Source of the DNA: Comamonas terrae | GTDB lineage: Bacteria; Pseudomonadota; Gammaproteobacteria; Burkholderiales; Burkholderiaceae_C | DNA: 64,000 nucleotides | Assembly (NCBI RefSeq): GCF_001544075.1 | Contig: NZ_BCNT01000015.1 | Coordinates: forward strand, 1 to 64,000 | Direction of reading: 5' to 3' | In this document: piece after piece, positions 35,649 to 44,389 of the stretch | Layout of the letters: the number at the start of each line of letters is the position of its first letter | Numbering within the stretch: the stretch's first letter is position 1 | Made by a program: the position numbers and the translations under genes | Notes under the pieces: generated by a model | What the model was told of the DNA's origin: nothing | Database searches by the model: none | Seen by the model: the letters and a program-made list of their open reading frames with translations, nothing else

Positions 35649-36641
35649 GTGTACATGCATCGCCGCAATTTCATTCACGCATCAGGCTGCGCTGCCGTTG
35701 CTGGATGGCTAGCCCCTTCAATGGTCCTGGGTCAGACGCTGGAGCAAGTCAAAGTCCTCTATGGTTTTCCGGCCGGCAGCGCCGGAGATAGCGTTGCGCG
35801 CCGGGTCGCGGAAAAGCTGGGAGGCACGTCCTATACCAAGAATCCTGGCTACGTCGAAAACAAGCCCGGCGCAGGCGGGCGCATTGCGGTGGAGACGCTG
35901 AAAAACTCTGCCCCCGACGGCTCCGTGCTGGCGCTCGCCCCCGTCTCGGCGTTCTCGGTCTACCCGCACATCTATCCCAAGCTCACCTACAAGCCCGAGG
36001 ACGCGGTCCCGGTGTCTATCGGCGCCATCATGATCCACGGCTTGGCAGTGGGACCCATGGTGCCGCCGGAAGTCAGGACCCTGAAGGATTTCCTGGCATG
36101 GGCCAAAGCCAATCCCGGCAAGGCCAGCTATGGCTCCCCCGGTTCGGGGTCGCTGCCGCACCTGCTCGGCGCGCTGCTGGGCTTGCGGGCCAATGTGGAA
36201 CTCAAGCACGTGCCCTATCGCGGCGTGGTTCCCAGCATCACCGACCTGGTAGGTGGGCAGGTCGCTGCCACCGTGAACCCGAGCGGGGACTATCTGCAAT
36301 ACGTGAAAAACGGCCGCCTTCGCGTATTGGCCACATCAGGGAAACGGCGCTCTCCGTTCCTGCCCGATGTCCCAACGTTCACGGAACTGGGCTATCCCGA
36401 TGTCACGGCGGAAGAATGGTTTGGGTTCTACGCCCCCGCCAAGGCCACGGCGGCCACGGTCGCCAGCGCCAACGCCGCGATTACCGCAGCGCTGAAGGAC
36501 AAGTCGGTCATCGACTCCCTGGCCGTCACCGGCCTTGTGGCCCATGGCAGCACGCCTCAGGAGATGGCGGCCGATCAGAAGGCCGAATACGAGCGCTGGG
36601 GGCCTCTGGTCAGGCAAATCGGTTTCACGGCCGAGTCCTGA
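35649..36641 (+). CDS. Bug-family (TctC-type) periplasmic solute receptor
   Basis: Extracytoplasmic receptor of 330 residues from the tripartite tricarboxylate transporter family, which is greatly expanded in Burkholderiales. A twin-arginine-like start (MHRRNFIHASG) precedes a hydrophobic stretch ending VLGQ. Family motifs include VLYGFPAGSAGD, VENKPGAGG and VPYRGVVPSITDLVGGQV. The GTG at 35649 has AAAGGAGA at ideal spacing; the ATG at 35655 is an alternative. No TctA or TctB gene is near. A porin gene follows 213 bases later. The ligand is probably a carboxylate but is not known. Confidence 0.88.
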   Translation: MYMHRRNFIHASGCAAVAGWLAPSMVLGQTLEQVKVLYGFPAGSAGDSVARRVAEKLGGTSYTKNPGYVENKPGAGGRIAVETLKNSAPDGSVLALAPVSAFSVYPHIYPKLTYKPEDAVPVSIGAIMIHGLAVGPMVPPEVRTLKDFLAWAKANPGKASYGSPGSGSLPHLLGALLGLRANVELKHVPYRGVVPSITDLVGGQVAATVNPSGDYLQYVKNGRLRVLATSGKRRSPFLPDVPTFTELGYPDVTAEEWFGFYAPAKATAATVASANAAITAALKDKSVIDSLAVTGLVAHGSTPQEMAADQKAEYERWGPLVRQIGFTAES

Positions 36642-36854
36642 ACCGCCACCTGCAGGTATTTCGGTAGGGCAGGAACGGCAATCGGCGGTCGGCCGACATT
36701 CCGGGGCCGGCGATTGCAGCATTCGCCGCTGGCGGCTGTTTTGCGCACTGCCGCATGTCTCTACCCAATGAAGCCGCAAGAGAGGAGTGCGTCACCACGA
36801 ATACCACTGCATGAAGACTTCCTGAAATCCAAAAAATTCATAACGGAGACAAAG

Positions 36855-37949
36855 TTGTTTAAAAAAATAGCAAGCACCATTGCATTGATGGGCCTGGGAG
36901 GGCTCGCACAGGCTCAGTCATCTGTCCAGATCTACGGGATCATGGATACGGCTGTCGAAACCATGAACAACGTGGGCGCGAGCAAGTCCAGCCTCACGCG
37001 CATGCCCAATCTGTCGGGCAGCGTTCCTTCGCGCCTGGGTTTTCGCGGACGCGAGGATCTGGGCGGCGGATTGAGCGCCGCCTTCACGCTGGAAATGGGG
37101 ATCGGCCCCGATACCGGCGCGTTCAACCAGGGCGGCCGCGGCTTTGGCCGGCAGTCTTTCATCAGCCTCAACGGCCCCTGGGGCTCGCTGGGCCTGGGCC
37201 GCCAATACACCATGCTGTTCTGGTCCGTGCTCGATGCCGATGTGATCGGCCCCAGCCTGCACAGCATGGCCAGCCTGGACAACTACTTCCCCAATGCACG
37301 TGCCGACAATGCCATCTCCTACAAGGGGACGTTCTCGGGCCTGACGGTGGGCGCAACGTACAGCTTCGGCCGCGATGCCGTCAATGCCGGACCCAGCCCG
37401 GCCGGCACCAACTGCGCGGGCGAAAGCAGCACGGATGCCAAGACCTGTCGCGAGTGGTCGGCCATGCTCAAGTACGATGCGGCCTCCTGGGGCGCGGCGC
37501 TGGCGCATGACGAACTGCGTGGCGGCCCGGGTGCATTCGCCGGTCTGACCAGCAGCGACAAGGTTGACAAACGTACCATGCTCAACGGCTACGTCAGGCT
37601 CGGCGGCGCAAAGATCGGCGGTGGCTACATGCGCCGCAAGAATGATGGCTACGCCGCCTCGCCACGCAACGACCTGTGGTTTTTGGGAGTCACCTACCCG
37701 ATGGGCCCGTGGACGCTGGATGCCCAGTACAACCAGCTCAAGTACAAGGACAACGCGGACAAGGGGCAGATGGTGGTTCTGCGCGGGACCTACAACCTGT
37801 CCAAGCGCACAGCGGCATACGCCTCGCTGGGTTACATGAAGAACAGCGGCAACGCGGCTTTCGGCGCCAGCAGCGCCCAGGCAGGAGGGACTCCGATGCC
37901 CGGTGTCAACCAGACAGGCTTTGGAGTGGGCTTGCGCCATACGTTCTGA
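36855..37949 (+). CDS. Outer membrane porin, Gram-negative porin 4 family
   Basis: Trimeric beta-barrel porin of 364 residues. After a TTG start with an ACGGAG site comes a signal peptide (FKKIASTIALMGLGGLAQAQ) and the mature start SSVQIYGIMDTAVE. SRLGFRGREDLGGGLSAAFTLE is a conserved strand-turn pattern, and the chain ends in GVGLRHTF with the C-terminal Phe needed for barrel assembly. Placement after a Bug receptor suggests uptake of the same anion. A terminator lies 59 bases past the stop. Confidence 0.9.
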   Translation: MFKKIASTIALMGLGGLAQAQSSVQIYGIMDTAVETMNNVGASKSSLTRMPNLSGSVPSRLGFRGREDLGGGLSAAFTLEMGIGPDTGAFNQGGRGFGRQSFISLNGPWGSLGLGRQYTMLFWSVLDADVIGPSLHSMASLDNYFPNARADNAISYKGTFSGLTVGATYSFGRDAVNAGPSPAGTNCAGESSTDAKTCREWSAMLKYDAASWGAALAHDELRGGPGAFAGLTSSDKVDKRTMLNGYVRLGGAKIGGGYMRRKNDGYAASPRNDLWFLGVTYPMGPWTLDAQYNQLKYKDNADKGQMVVLRGTYNLSKRTAAYASLGYMKNSGNAAFGASSAQAGGTPMPGVNQTGFGVGLRHTF

Positions 37950-38007
37950 CACCGGCGCCAGTACGGCGAGCGCGGGCAGCCTGGTGGCCCGCCTCGCCTG
38001 TTGCGGG

Positions 38008-38033
38008 GGCGCCGGCTTTCCGGCGCCTCTCTT
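38008..38033 (+). terminator. Rho-independent terminator of the porin gene
   Basis: GGCGCCGG-CTTT-CCGGCGCC with an 8-bp stem, followed by the T-rich TCTCTT. Confidence 0.65.
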
Positions 38034-38259
38034 GTGCAGAGGCATCGTCATGGGATATACGGTGCAGTGCGCTGGCGCCGCCATCGGAGCAGGCTGCTGC
38101 TCCATGCGTTGCAGGCATTCCTCGCCAAAGCCCGAATGGCCGCAACGGATTTCGGGATGCTGAAAGCCAGGCAGATCCAGGGCACAACGGCCTGCCAGGC
38201 GCCCTGGCCGCCCATGGTGCGTGGATCGCATGCAGCCGCTCTTGCGGCACACTGGGGCG

Positions 38260-38877
38260 ATGACTGCCGCCAAATCCGCCACCGTACCCGACACCGCCCC
38301 GATGTTGTTCAGGAGCGCCAAGGCTTTCGAGGCCTGGCTGAAGAAGCATCACGCCACGTCCGGCGGCCTGTGGCTCAAGATCGCCAAGCGGGGCGCCGCT
38401 GAGCCCAGCGTCACCTATCCCGAGGCGGTGGAGATCGCGCTCTGCTGGGGTTGGATCGACGGCCAGAAGAAAGGCCTGGACGAGCAGCACTTTCTGCAGC
38501 GCTTCACGCCGCGGCGTGCGCGCAGCATCTGGTCGAAGATCAATGTCGACAAGGCCGAGGCGCTCATTGCGGCAGGCCGCATGCAGGCGCCGGGGCTCGC
38601 GCAGGTCGACGCCGCCAAGGCCGACGGGCGCTGGGCCCGGGCCTACGACGGCGCGCGCACCTCCACGGTGCCCGGGGACCTGACGGCGGCGCTGGAGGCC
38701 GAGCCCCGGGCCAAGGCCTTTTTTGCAGCGCTCAATGCGTCCAATCGCTATGCGGTGCTGTGGCGCATCCAGACGGCCGTGAAAGCCGAGACGCGTGCCA
38801 GGCGTATCGCCCAGCTGGTGCAGATGCTCGCGCGCGGCGAAACCATCCATCTCTTCAAGCCCCGGGACAAGGGCTGA
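38260..38877 (+). CDS. YdeI/OmpD-associated family protein
   Basis: A soluble protein of 205 residues. The family pattern is visible in WLKKHHATSGGLWLKIAKRG, CWGWIDGQKKGLDE and the FTPRRARSIWSKIN stretch. Function in this family is not established; some members are linked to stress or peptide resistance. The ATG at 38260 was chosen over 38221 because the conserved part starts just after it. Convergent with the XRE regulator that ends 68 bases away. Confidence 0.8.
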   Translation: MTAAKSATVPDTAPMLFRSAKAFEAWLKKHHATSGGLWLKIAKRGAAEPSVTYPEAVEIALCWGWIDGQKKGLDEQHFLQRFTPRRARSIWSKINVDKAEALIAAGRMQAPGLAQVDAAKADGRWARAYDGARTSTVPGDLTAALEAEPRAKAFFAALNASNRYAVLWRIQTAVKAETRARRIAQLVQMLARGETIHLFKPRDKG

Positions 38878-38945
38878 CGGCCGGGTGGCAGGATCATGGG
38901 GCGCATCGGACCCCGGGCCGCGAAGAGCCGCAGCGAAAGGCCGGC

Positions 38946-39392
38946 TCAGAGCAGCGGACTTTTGAAAAAATCCAGCGCGGCCTTGGCGCTGGCGAAATTG
39001 CGCTCGATCTGTGCCTGCTGTTCCGGGGTGGCGGCCATCTTGATGCCGAGATCCAGCGGGGCCTTCGAACTCTTTGATTCGCCCGTCGCGCGGGCGGCCA
39101 CCGCATCGCTGCCCGCCGCCTGCTGGGGAGGCGGCGCAGCTGCGAGCAGCCGGGTCAGATCCAGCGCGGGATTGAGCTGCCACAGGCAGGACACATAGGT
39201 GGCCATGGCCACGGCCGGATCGCCGCGCTCTATGCGCGCCATGGTGGGCTGGGAAATGCCCAGCCTGGCGGCCCACTGCGCCTGGGTCTCGCCCCGGCTC
39301 TTGCGTTGCTGGACGATGCGCTGTGCCAGTTGCTCGATCTGCGCAAGAATGGCGGGCGGAAACTCTGCGGGACTGGTGTTCTGACGGGGCAT
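38946..39392 (-). CDS. XRE family transcriptional regulator
   Basis: A 148-residue protein with one helix-turn-helix (TQAQWAARLGISQPTMARIE, about residues 35-54) after a short helix, and a C-terminal tail of unknown function ending AALDFFKSPLL. It may be an orphan antitoxin-type regulator, since no toxin gene is adjacent. It lies directly downstream of the large helicase gene on the same strand, with a 100-base gap. Confidence 0.75.
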   Translation of the reverse strand: MPRQNTSPAEFPPAILAQIEQLAQRIVQQRKSRGETQAQWAARLGISQPTMARIERGDPAVAMATYVSCLWQLNPALDLTRLLAAAPPPQQAAGSDAVAARATGESKSSKAPLDLGIKMAATPEQQAQIERNFASAKAALDFFKSPLL

Positions 39393-39492
39393 GGCGCCAA
39401 TGGTAGTGGCGCGGCAATGCGGCAGCCCGCGCATTGCCGCAATTTCCGAGGTTTTCCGCCGGTTGCCGGCCGGATCGGCGCCGTCTGCCCAA

Positions 39493-42400
39493 TCAGCCCG
39501 GCAGCCGGTACAGCGTGCCGTTGAAGTCCACGGCGGCGCTGGCATGCAGGGCATCGAGCTGGGCCAGCACCAGCTCGCGCACCGGGGCCGTCACGGCGTT
39601 CAGGCCCAGCAGCCGGGCCACGGCGGCGGGCAGCTCGTCGCGCTGGCCGCCCAGGCTGGCCTTGAGCGCCTGCACAATGGCCTGGCGGATTTCGGATGGC
39701 GGCAGGCAGTCGGGGCGGCGCAGATGGGCCGAGGTCGCTGCGGCCCGGTTGCGCACCCGCACCGTGCGGCCGGGCAGGTCCAGGAACCCGTTCTCGGCGG
39801 TGATGGCCCGGTCGGCCAGCAGGGCATCGCGGGCCTGCTCCAGCGCCTCGCGGATGCGGCTGCCCGCGCGTTGCAGGCCCCAGAGCGTGCGCATGCGGGT
39901 GACCAGCTCGTCGAAGTGCACCGGCCCTTCCTGCTCCACCACCTGCAGTGCCAGCTGGGCCAGGCGCGAGGTCGGCACGCTGTGCAGCTCCTGATCGGGG
40001 GCCTCGAAATAGGCCTCCGTGTACGGCATGCCGGCGGGGGCAGGGGACGCGGCCTCGGCCAGAGGCGTGCGCTCTATTGTTTCGATAGCGGCTGGCGCCG
40101 GTGCAATGGGGGCTGACGGCGGATCCTGTTCAAATTCCAGCCTCGCAGCCTGTACCGCGGCCAGCACTTTCTCGGTCTCGGCTTGCGGCTGGCGGAACCA
40201 GTCGCAGCTCCAGATGCGGTGCAGCTTCCAGCCATGGCCTTCGAGCACGGCCTGGCGCAGGCGGTCGCGGTCACGGGCCGAGCGGCTGCTGTGGTAGCTG
40301 GCGCCGTCGCACTCGATGCCCAGCAGATAGCGGCCCGGCCGCTGCGGATCGACCACGGCCAGGTCGATGAAGAAGCCGGCAATGCCGATCTGGGGCTCGA
40401 CCTGGAGTCCGTGCGCAGTCAAGGCCTGGAGCACGTCTTCCTCGAGCGGCGACTCCGGCGCGCGCCCGCTGCGGCCCGCCAGCGCCAGCTGGCCGGTGGC
40501 CGCGTATTGCAGAAAGACCTTGAGCGCCGCCACGCCCTTGCCCTTGCCGCGCTCCAGGTCGATATCGTCGGCCGTGATGGACGAAAACACCTCGCAGCGC
40601 TGCTTGGCGCGCGAGATCAGCACGTTCAGGCGGCGCTCGCCGCCATCGGCGCTCACCGGGCCGAAGCGCATGGGCAGATAGCCCTGGGCGTTGCGCGCAT
40701 AGGCGACCGAGATGAAGATCACATCGCGCTCGTCGCCCTGCACGTTCTCGAGGTTCTTGATGAAGAAGGGCTCATTGGGATGAGCCACGAAGAAAGGCTC
40801 GGCCTCGGGCTGCTGGCGGCGCAGCAGCTCCAGCTCGTCCTGGATGGCGATTTTCTGCTGCAGCGAGAATGCGGCCACGCCCAGGCTCAGCTGCGGCGTG
40901 AGCAGCGCATGCTGCATGATGGCGCGGGCAATGGTCCGGGCCTCGACGCGGTTGACGCGCGTGCCGCCGCTGTCGAATCGCCCTTCGGGCAGATGGTTGA
41001 AGCGCAGCCCCATGCCGGCGCGGGCCGTGTAGGGGCTGGGCACGATGAACAGCGCGCTGTTGTAGAACTGCTGGTTGGACACGGCGATCAGCGACTGGTG
41101 GCGGCTGCGGTAGTGCCAGCGCAGCATGAGCTGGGGCATGCCCTTGGCCAGGCACAGGCTCAGAATGCTCTCGACATCGGCGGCGCCGGCGACCGGCGAA
41201 TCGCCTTCCTCGTCGTCGAATTCGTCCTGCTCGCTGGTCATGCGCGAGAAAAAGCGCGTGGGCGGCAGCTGGCGGTCGTCGCCCACCACCACGAGCTGCC
41301 TGCAGCGGGCCATCGCACCCAGCGCATCCACGGGCTCGATCTGGCTGGCTTCGTCGATCACCAGCAGGTCGAACTCCACGGCGCCGGGCTCCAGGAACTG
41401 GGCCACGGACAACGGGCTCATCATGAACACGGGCTTGATGGCCTGCACGGCCTCGCCTGCATGCTTGAACAGCTTGCGCAGCGGCATGTGGCCGCGCTTG
41501 CGCGCTATCTCTCCGTTGAGCACGCCCATGGGGCCCATGCCGCAGGCCCCGCGCGGCACCTGCTCGTAATGGGCGAGGGCGGACTGGGCGCGCGCCAGCT
41601 CTATGCGTTCGATGTCCAGGGCGCGGAAGCGGCGCACCTTCTGGCTGTGCTGATCGCCGTTGAAACCTACGAGCTGCGGCGCGCTCTGCGTGGCCTGGCG
41701 CAGCAGGGCCTCGTAGTAGGCGCGCTCGAACGCTGGGGCGAGCGCATCCGGCGCCAGGGCCTGCTGCTCCATCTGCTCTACCAGGGGCGCCAGACCGGCA
41801 TGGCGCGCCTGGAGGCGGATGGCATGGTATGAGGTCCAGTCCAGCAGCGCTGCCGGCCGGGCCAGCCATTGTTCCAGGCGCTCCTCCAGTGCTTGCAAAG
41901 GAATAGCGCTCAGCGCTGGTGCTCCAAAGGATTCCTCAATGTCCAACTGGTAATTTGCAAGTATGGTCTGCGCAATAAGCTCTAGTTTCTGTAGCGATGT
42001 GGCGGCCGTCGCGGCCAGCTCGGCGCAATGCGCGGGTGACGGCAATCGGGCATAGAGCTGGCGGAAGGCCTCGCTGCGGCCCTGGCCGTCGGTCCCCTCC
42101 ATCCAGCGCAGCACGGTGCGCAGCTGCTCCCAGTCGCTTTGCTCGCCGTGCCAGAGCTGGCCGAAGGCGGTGGCGCCATCCGCGTCCTGCCGGGCCAGAG
42201 CCTGGCGCAGGGCCTGGGCCTGCATCAGGCTGTCCAGCAGCTGCAGGCGCTCGGTTCTTGCGGCAGGCAGCGCCGCCTTGAGGTGGGCCTTGACGCTGGC
42301 GACCGCCTGGCGGTAGCTGCCGTTGAAGATGCGAAACAGCGAATCGCCATGGGCGGCAATGCTCTGGCGGGCGCCATTCCAGTCTTGCTGCCAGGCCGAT

Positions 42401-44334
42401 GCCGCAAAGCGGCTGTCAAGCTCGGCGGCCAGGCTGCCCAGCTGCGTGCCGGATTCCAGCAGCTTTTGCAGCTGGCCCAGGCCGTGGCTCCAGATCCCAT
42501 GGGCGACGGCCTGCCGGTCCAGCGCCGGGGCCGAAGCCAGTTGCCGCGCCAGGGCGATCTGCTCGTGGATCGCCTGCATGTCTTCGGGCGGTGGCGCCTG
42601 CAGCGATTGCGCCAGCTGCCTGCTGTCTTGCAGCAGCTGCTGCAACGCCTGCCGCAGCGCCGGCAGCTGCTGCTGGAAGCGCTCTGCATCGAGCTTGAGC
42701 AGGGCCGGGTGGGCCACGCCGCGCCAGGGGTGGCGGGCAACGGGCGCCACCTTGGCGGCGGCCTGGTGCAGGGCCTGCACGGTCTGGCGGCGGTCCTGGA
42801 ATTGCTGGGGCGTCCAGCTGGCGGCGCCTTGCAGCAGGTCGGGCAGATGGGCGATCTGCACCGCGTCCAGCCGGGCCAGCTGGCCGAGGATCTGGTAGGG
42901 CGTGAGTGCGCAGGGCGCCAGCGGAGCATGCATGGTCTCGCTGTGCGCATTGAGCTGCTGCTGCACGCTGGTGAGCTCGCCGATGATCTGGTCGCGATGC
43001 TCCACGCGGGGGCGGCCCAGGTCGCGCGTGGCCTTGAGCTCCTCGAGCACCTTGCGCTTGTTGGCATGGTGGCTGTGCAGCTCCAGGCAGGCCGGGCCCA
43101 GGCCCACGGACCCGAGGCGGCGATTGACCACTTCCAGCGCCGCCATCTTTTCGGAGATGAACAGCACCTTCTTGCCGTCGGCAATCGCGGCGGCGATCAC
43201 ATTCGTGATGGTCTGGGACTTGCCGGTGCCCGGCGGACCCTGGATCACCAGGTTCTCGCCGCGGCGCACGGCTTCGATGGCCAGGGACTGCGAGCTGTCC
43301 GCATCGACCACATGGCGCTGGCTGTCCACGGGAACCAGGCGGTCCACGTCGGCATCCTCGGGAAAGATGCGTTCGCGGGCCTCGAAGCCGTCATGCAAGG
43401 CCGCGGCAATCAGCGAGTGCCGGTCGAGGCGCTTGCCGTCAGGCCAGGTGCCCGCGTCCAGGTCGCGGTACATGAGGAACTTGGCAAAGCTGAAAAAGCC
43501 CAGCGTCATGGCATGGGGCAGTACCTGCCAGCCGGGCTGGGAGGCGGCCACGGCGGCGACCTGTTCCAGGTACCCGGCCGGATCGAAGTCTTCGCCTGCC
43601 TTGAATTCGGGCAGTTCCAGGCCGAAGTCGGCCTTGAGCTTGGCGGCCAGCGACAGGTTCTCGGCCGCGTCCTCCTGCAGCCAGGAAAGGGTGAAGCGCT
43701 GGGCCGCGCTTTGGCGCTCCAGGGCCACGGGCAGCAGGATCAACGGAGCAAGGCGCGGCTTGTCGGGCGCGTTGCGGTCGAACCACTGCAGCTGGCCCAG
43801 GGCCAGGAACAGGATGTTGACGCCTTGCTCCTCGATGAAGGTGCGGGCGTTGTAGTACATGTCCAGCAGGCGGCGCTGCAGCTTGTCCGTGGTCAGCCGT
43901 GTCTGCAGCCCCAGGTCGCGGTGGCGCAGGGCTATGCCGCGCTCGTCGGGCATGTCGCCCGCGCCGTCGGCACCGTCTTCAGGCTGGGGCAGGGCAGGCG
44001 ACGCCAGGCCTGCCGCATCGGCATCGGCATCGGGGGCCTGGGCCGGCTCGTCCGCCTTGGCGGGCACAAAGCGCATGGCCCTGTTTTCTTCGACCATCAG
44101 CCGATAGATTTCGGGCGTGAGCTCGTCGGCGAAATGCAGCAGCCTGGCGCTGCCGGACTGGGGCAGGCTCAGCAGCCGGTTGCGGGTGGACAGGTCCAGC
44201 AGAGTCTGGCGGCTTTTTTCGAGCTGGCGGGCGACGGGGCAAGCGGGCGCAGCGGCGCCGGCAGGCTCCGCGCCTGAAAGCGCTGGCGCGGAGCTGTCGT
44301 CGGCGCCGTGATTCAGATTCACATGGGCGGACAT
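39493..44334 (-). CDS. DUF4011-SF1 helicase-Vsr-like nuclease-DUF3320 protein (Hhe-like)
   Basis: A 1613-residue multidomain protein. The DUF4011-type N-terminus shows LLDLSTRNRLLSL near residue 45. The helicase has Walker A GPPGTGKSQT near 366 and Walker B LVIDEASQIEPVDALG near 990, with an SF1 C-terminal part around 1080-1270 (NVQGDERDVIFISVAYARN). An endonuclease-like domain at about 1330-1390 has LLGIECDGASYHSS and HRIWSCDWF, typical of Vsr/DUF559 folds. DUF3320 follows at about 1470-1590 (HFDELVTRMRTLWGLQRAG). This order is the one I recall for the single-gene anti-phage system Hhe. Two copies of a dispersed repeat are read in frame near residues 783 and 1415. Defence activity here is inference. 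Confidence 0.85.
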   Translation of the reverse strand: MSAHVNLNHGADDSSAPALSGAEPAGAAAPACPVARQLEKSRQTLLDLSTRNRLLSLPQSGSARLLHFADELTPEIYRLMVEENRAMRFVPAKADEPAQAPDADADAAGLASPALPQPEDGADGAGDMPDERGIALRHRDLGLQTRLTTDKLQRRLLDMYYNARTFIEEQGVNILFLALGQLQWFDRNAPDKPRLAPLILLPVALERQSAAQRFTLSWLQEDAAENLSLAAKLKADFGLELPEFKAGEDFDPAGYLEQVAAVAASQPGWQVLPHAMTLGFFSFAKFLMYRDLDAGTWPDGKRLDRHSLIAAALHDGFEARERIFPEDADVDRLVPVDSQRHVVDADSSQSLAIEAVRRGENLVIQGPPGTGKSQTITNVIAAAIADGKKVLFISEKMAALEVVNRRLGSVGLGPACLELHSHHANKRKVLEELKATRDLGRPRVEHRDQIIGELTSVQQQLNAHSETMHAPLAPCALTPYQILGQLARLDAVQIAHLPDLLQGAASWTPQQFQDRRQTVQALHQAAAKVAPVARHPWRGVAHPALLKLDAERFQQQLPALRQALQQLLQDSRQLAQSLQAPPPEDMQAIHEQIALARQLASAPALDRQAVAHGIWSHGLGQLQKLLESGTQLGSLAAELDSRFAASAWQQDWNGARQSIAAHGDSLFRIFNGSYRQAVASVKAHLKAALPAARTERLQLLDSLMQAQALRQALARQDADGATAFGQLWHGEQSDWEQLRTVLRWMEGTDGQGRSEAFRQLYARLPSPAHCAELAATAATSLQKLELIAQTILANYQLDIEESFGAPALSAIPLQALEERLEQWLARPAALLDWTSYHAIRLQARHAGLAPLVEQMEQQALAPDALAPAFERAYYEALLRQATQSAPQLVGFNGDQHSQKVRRFRALDIERIELARAQSALAHYEQVPRGACGMGPMGVLNGEIARKRGHMPLRKLFKHAGEAVQAIKPVFMMSPLSVAQFLEPGAVEFDLLVIDEASQIEPVDALGAMARCRQLVVVGDDRQLPPTRFFSRMTSEQDEFDDEEGDSPVAGAADVESILSLCLAKGMPQLMLRWHYRSRHQSLIAVSNQQFYNSALFIVPSPYTARAGMGLRFNHLPEGRFDSGGTRVNRVEARTIARAIMQHALLTPQLSLGVAAFSLQQKIAIQDELELLRRQQPEAEPFFVAHPNEPFFIKNLENVQGDERDVIFISVAYARNAQGYLPMRFGPVSADGGERRLNVLISRAKQRCEVFSSITADDIDLERGKGKGVAALKVFLQYAATGQLALAGRSGRAPESPLEEDVLQALTAHGLQVEPQIGIAGFFIDLAVVDPQRPGRYLLGIECDGASYHSSRSARDRDRLRQAVLEGHGWKLHRIWSCDWFRQPQAETEKVLAAVQAARLEFEQDPPSAPIAPAPAAIETIERTPLAEAASPAPAGMPYTEAYFEAPDQELHSVPTSRLAQLALQVVEQEGPVHFDELVTRMRTLWGLQRAGSRIREALEQARDALLADRAITAENGFLDLPGRTVRVRNRAAATSAHLRRPDCLPPSEIRQAIVQALKASLGGQRDELPAAVARLLGLNAVTAPVRELVLAQLDALHASAAVDFNGTLYRLPG
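40064..40089 (-). repeat. Dispersed repeat copy read in frame inside the helicase gene
   Basis: Minus strand GCTATCGAAACAATAGAGCG then CACGCC, matching the family core GCTATnGAAA...AGAGC...GCC. It encodes AIETIERTP in a linker between the nuclease-like and DUF3320 regions. Confidence 0.5.
41969..41995 (-). repeat. Second dispersed repeat copy read in frame inside the helicase gene
   Basis: Minus strand GCTACAGAAACTAGAGCTTA then TTGCGCA. It encodes LQKLELIAQ in a helical stretch between the two helicase halves. Confidence 0.5.
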
Positions 44335-44389
44335 GGATTTTCCGGGTCAATCAGTTGGCACTGACTGTACTGGGAAATCCGGCCCGCCC

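Noticed and set aside
42139-44277. A 712-codon plus-strand frame opposite the large helicase
   Set aside because: Antisense to a protein with clear helicase and nuclease motifs.
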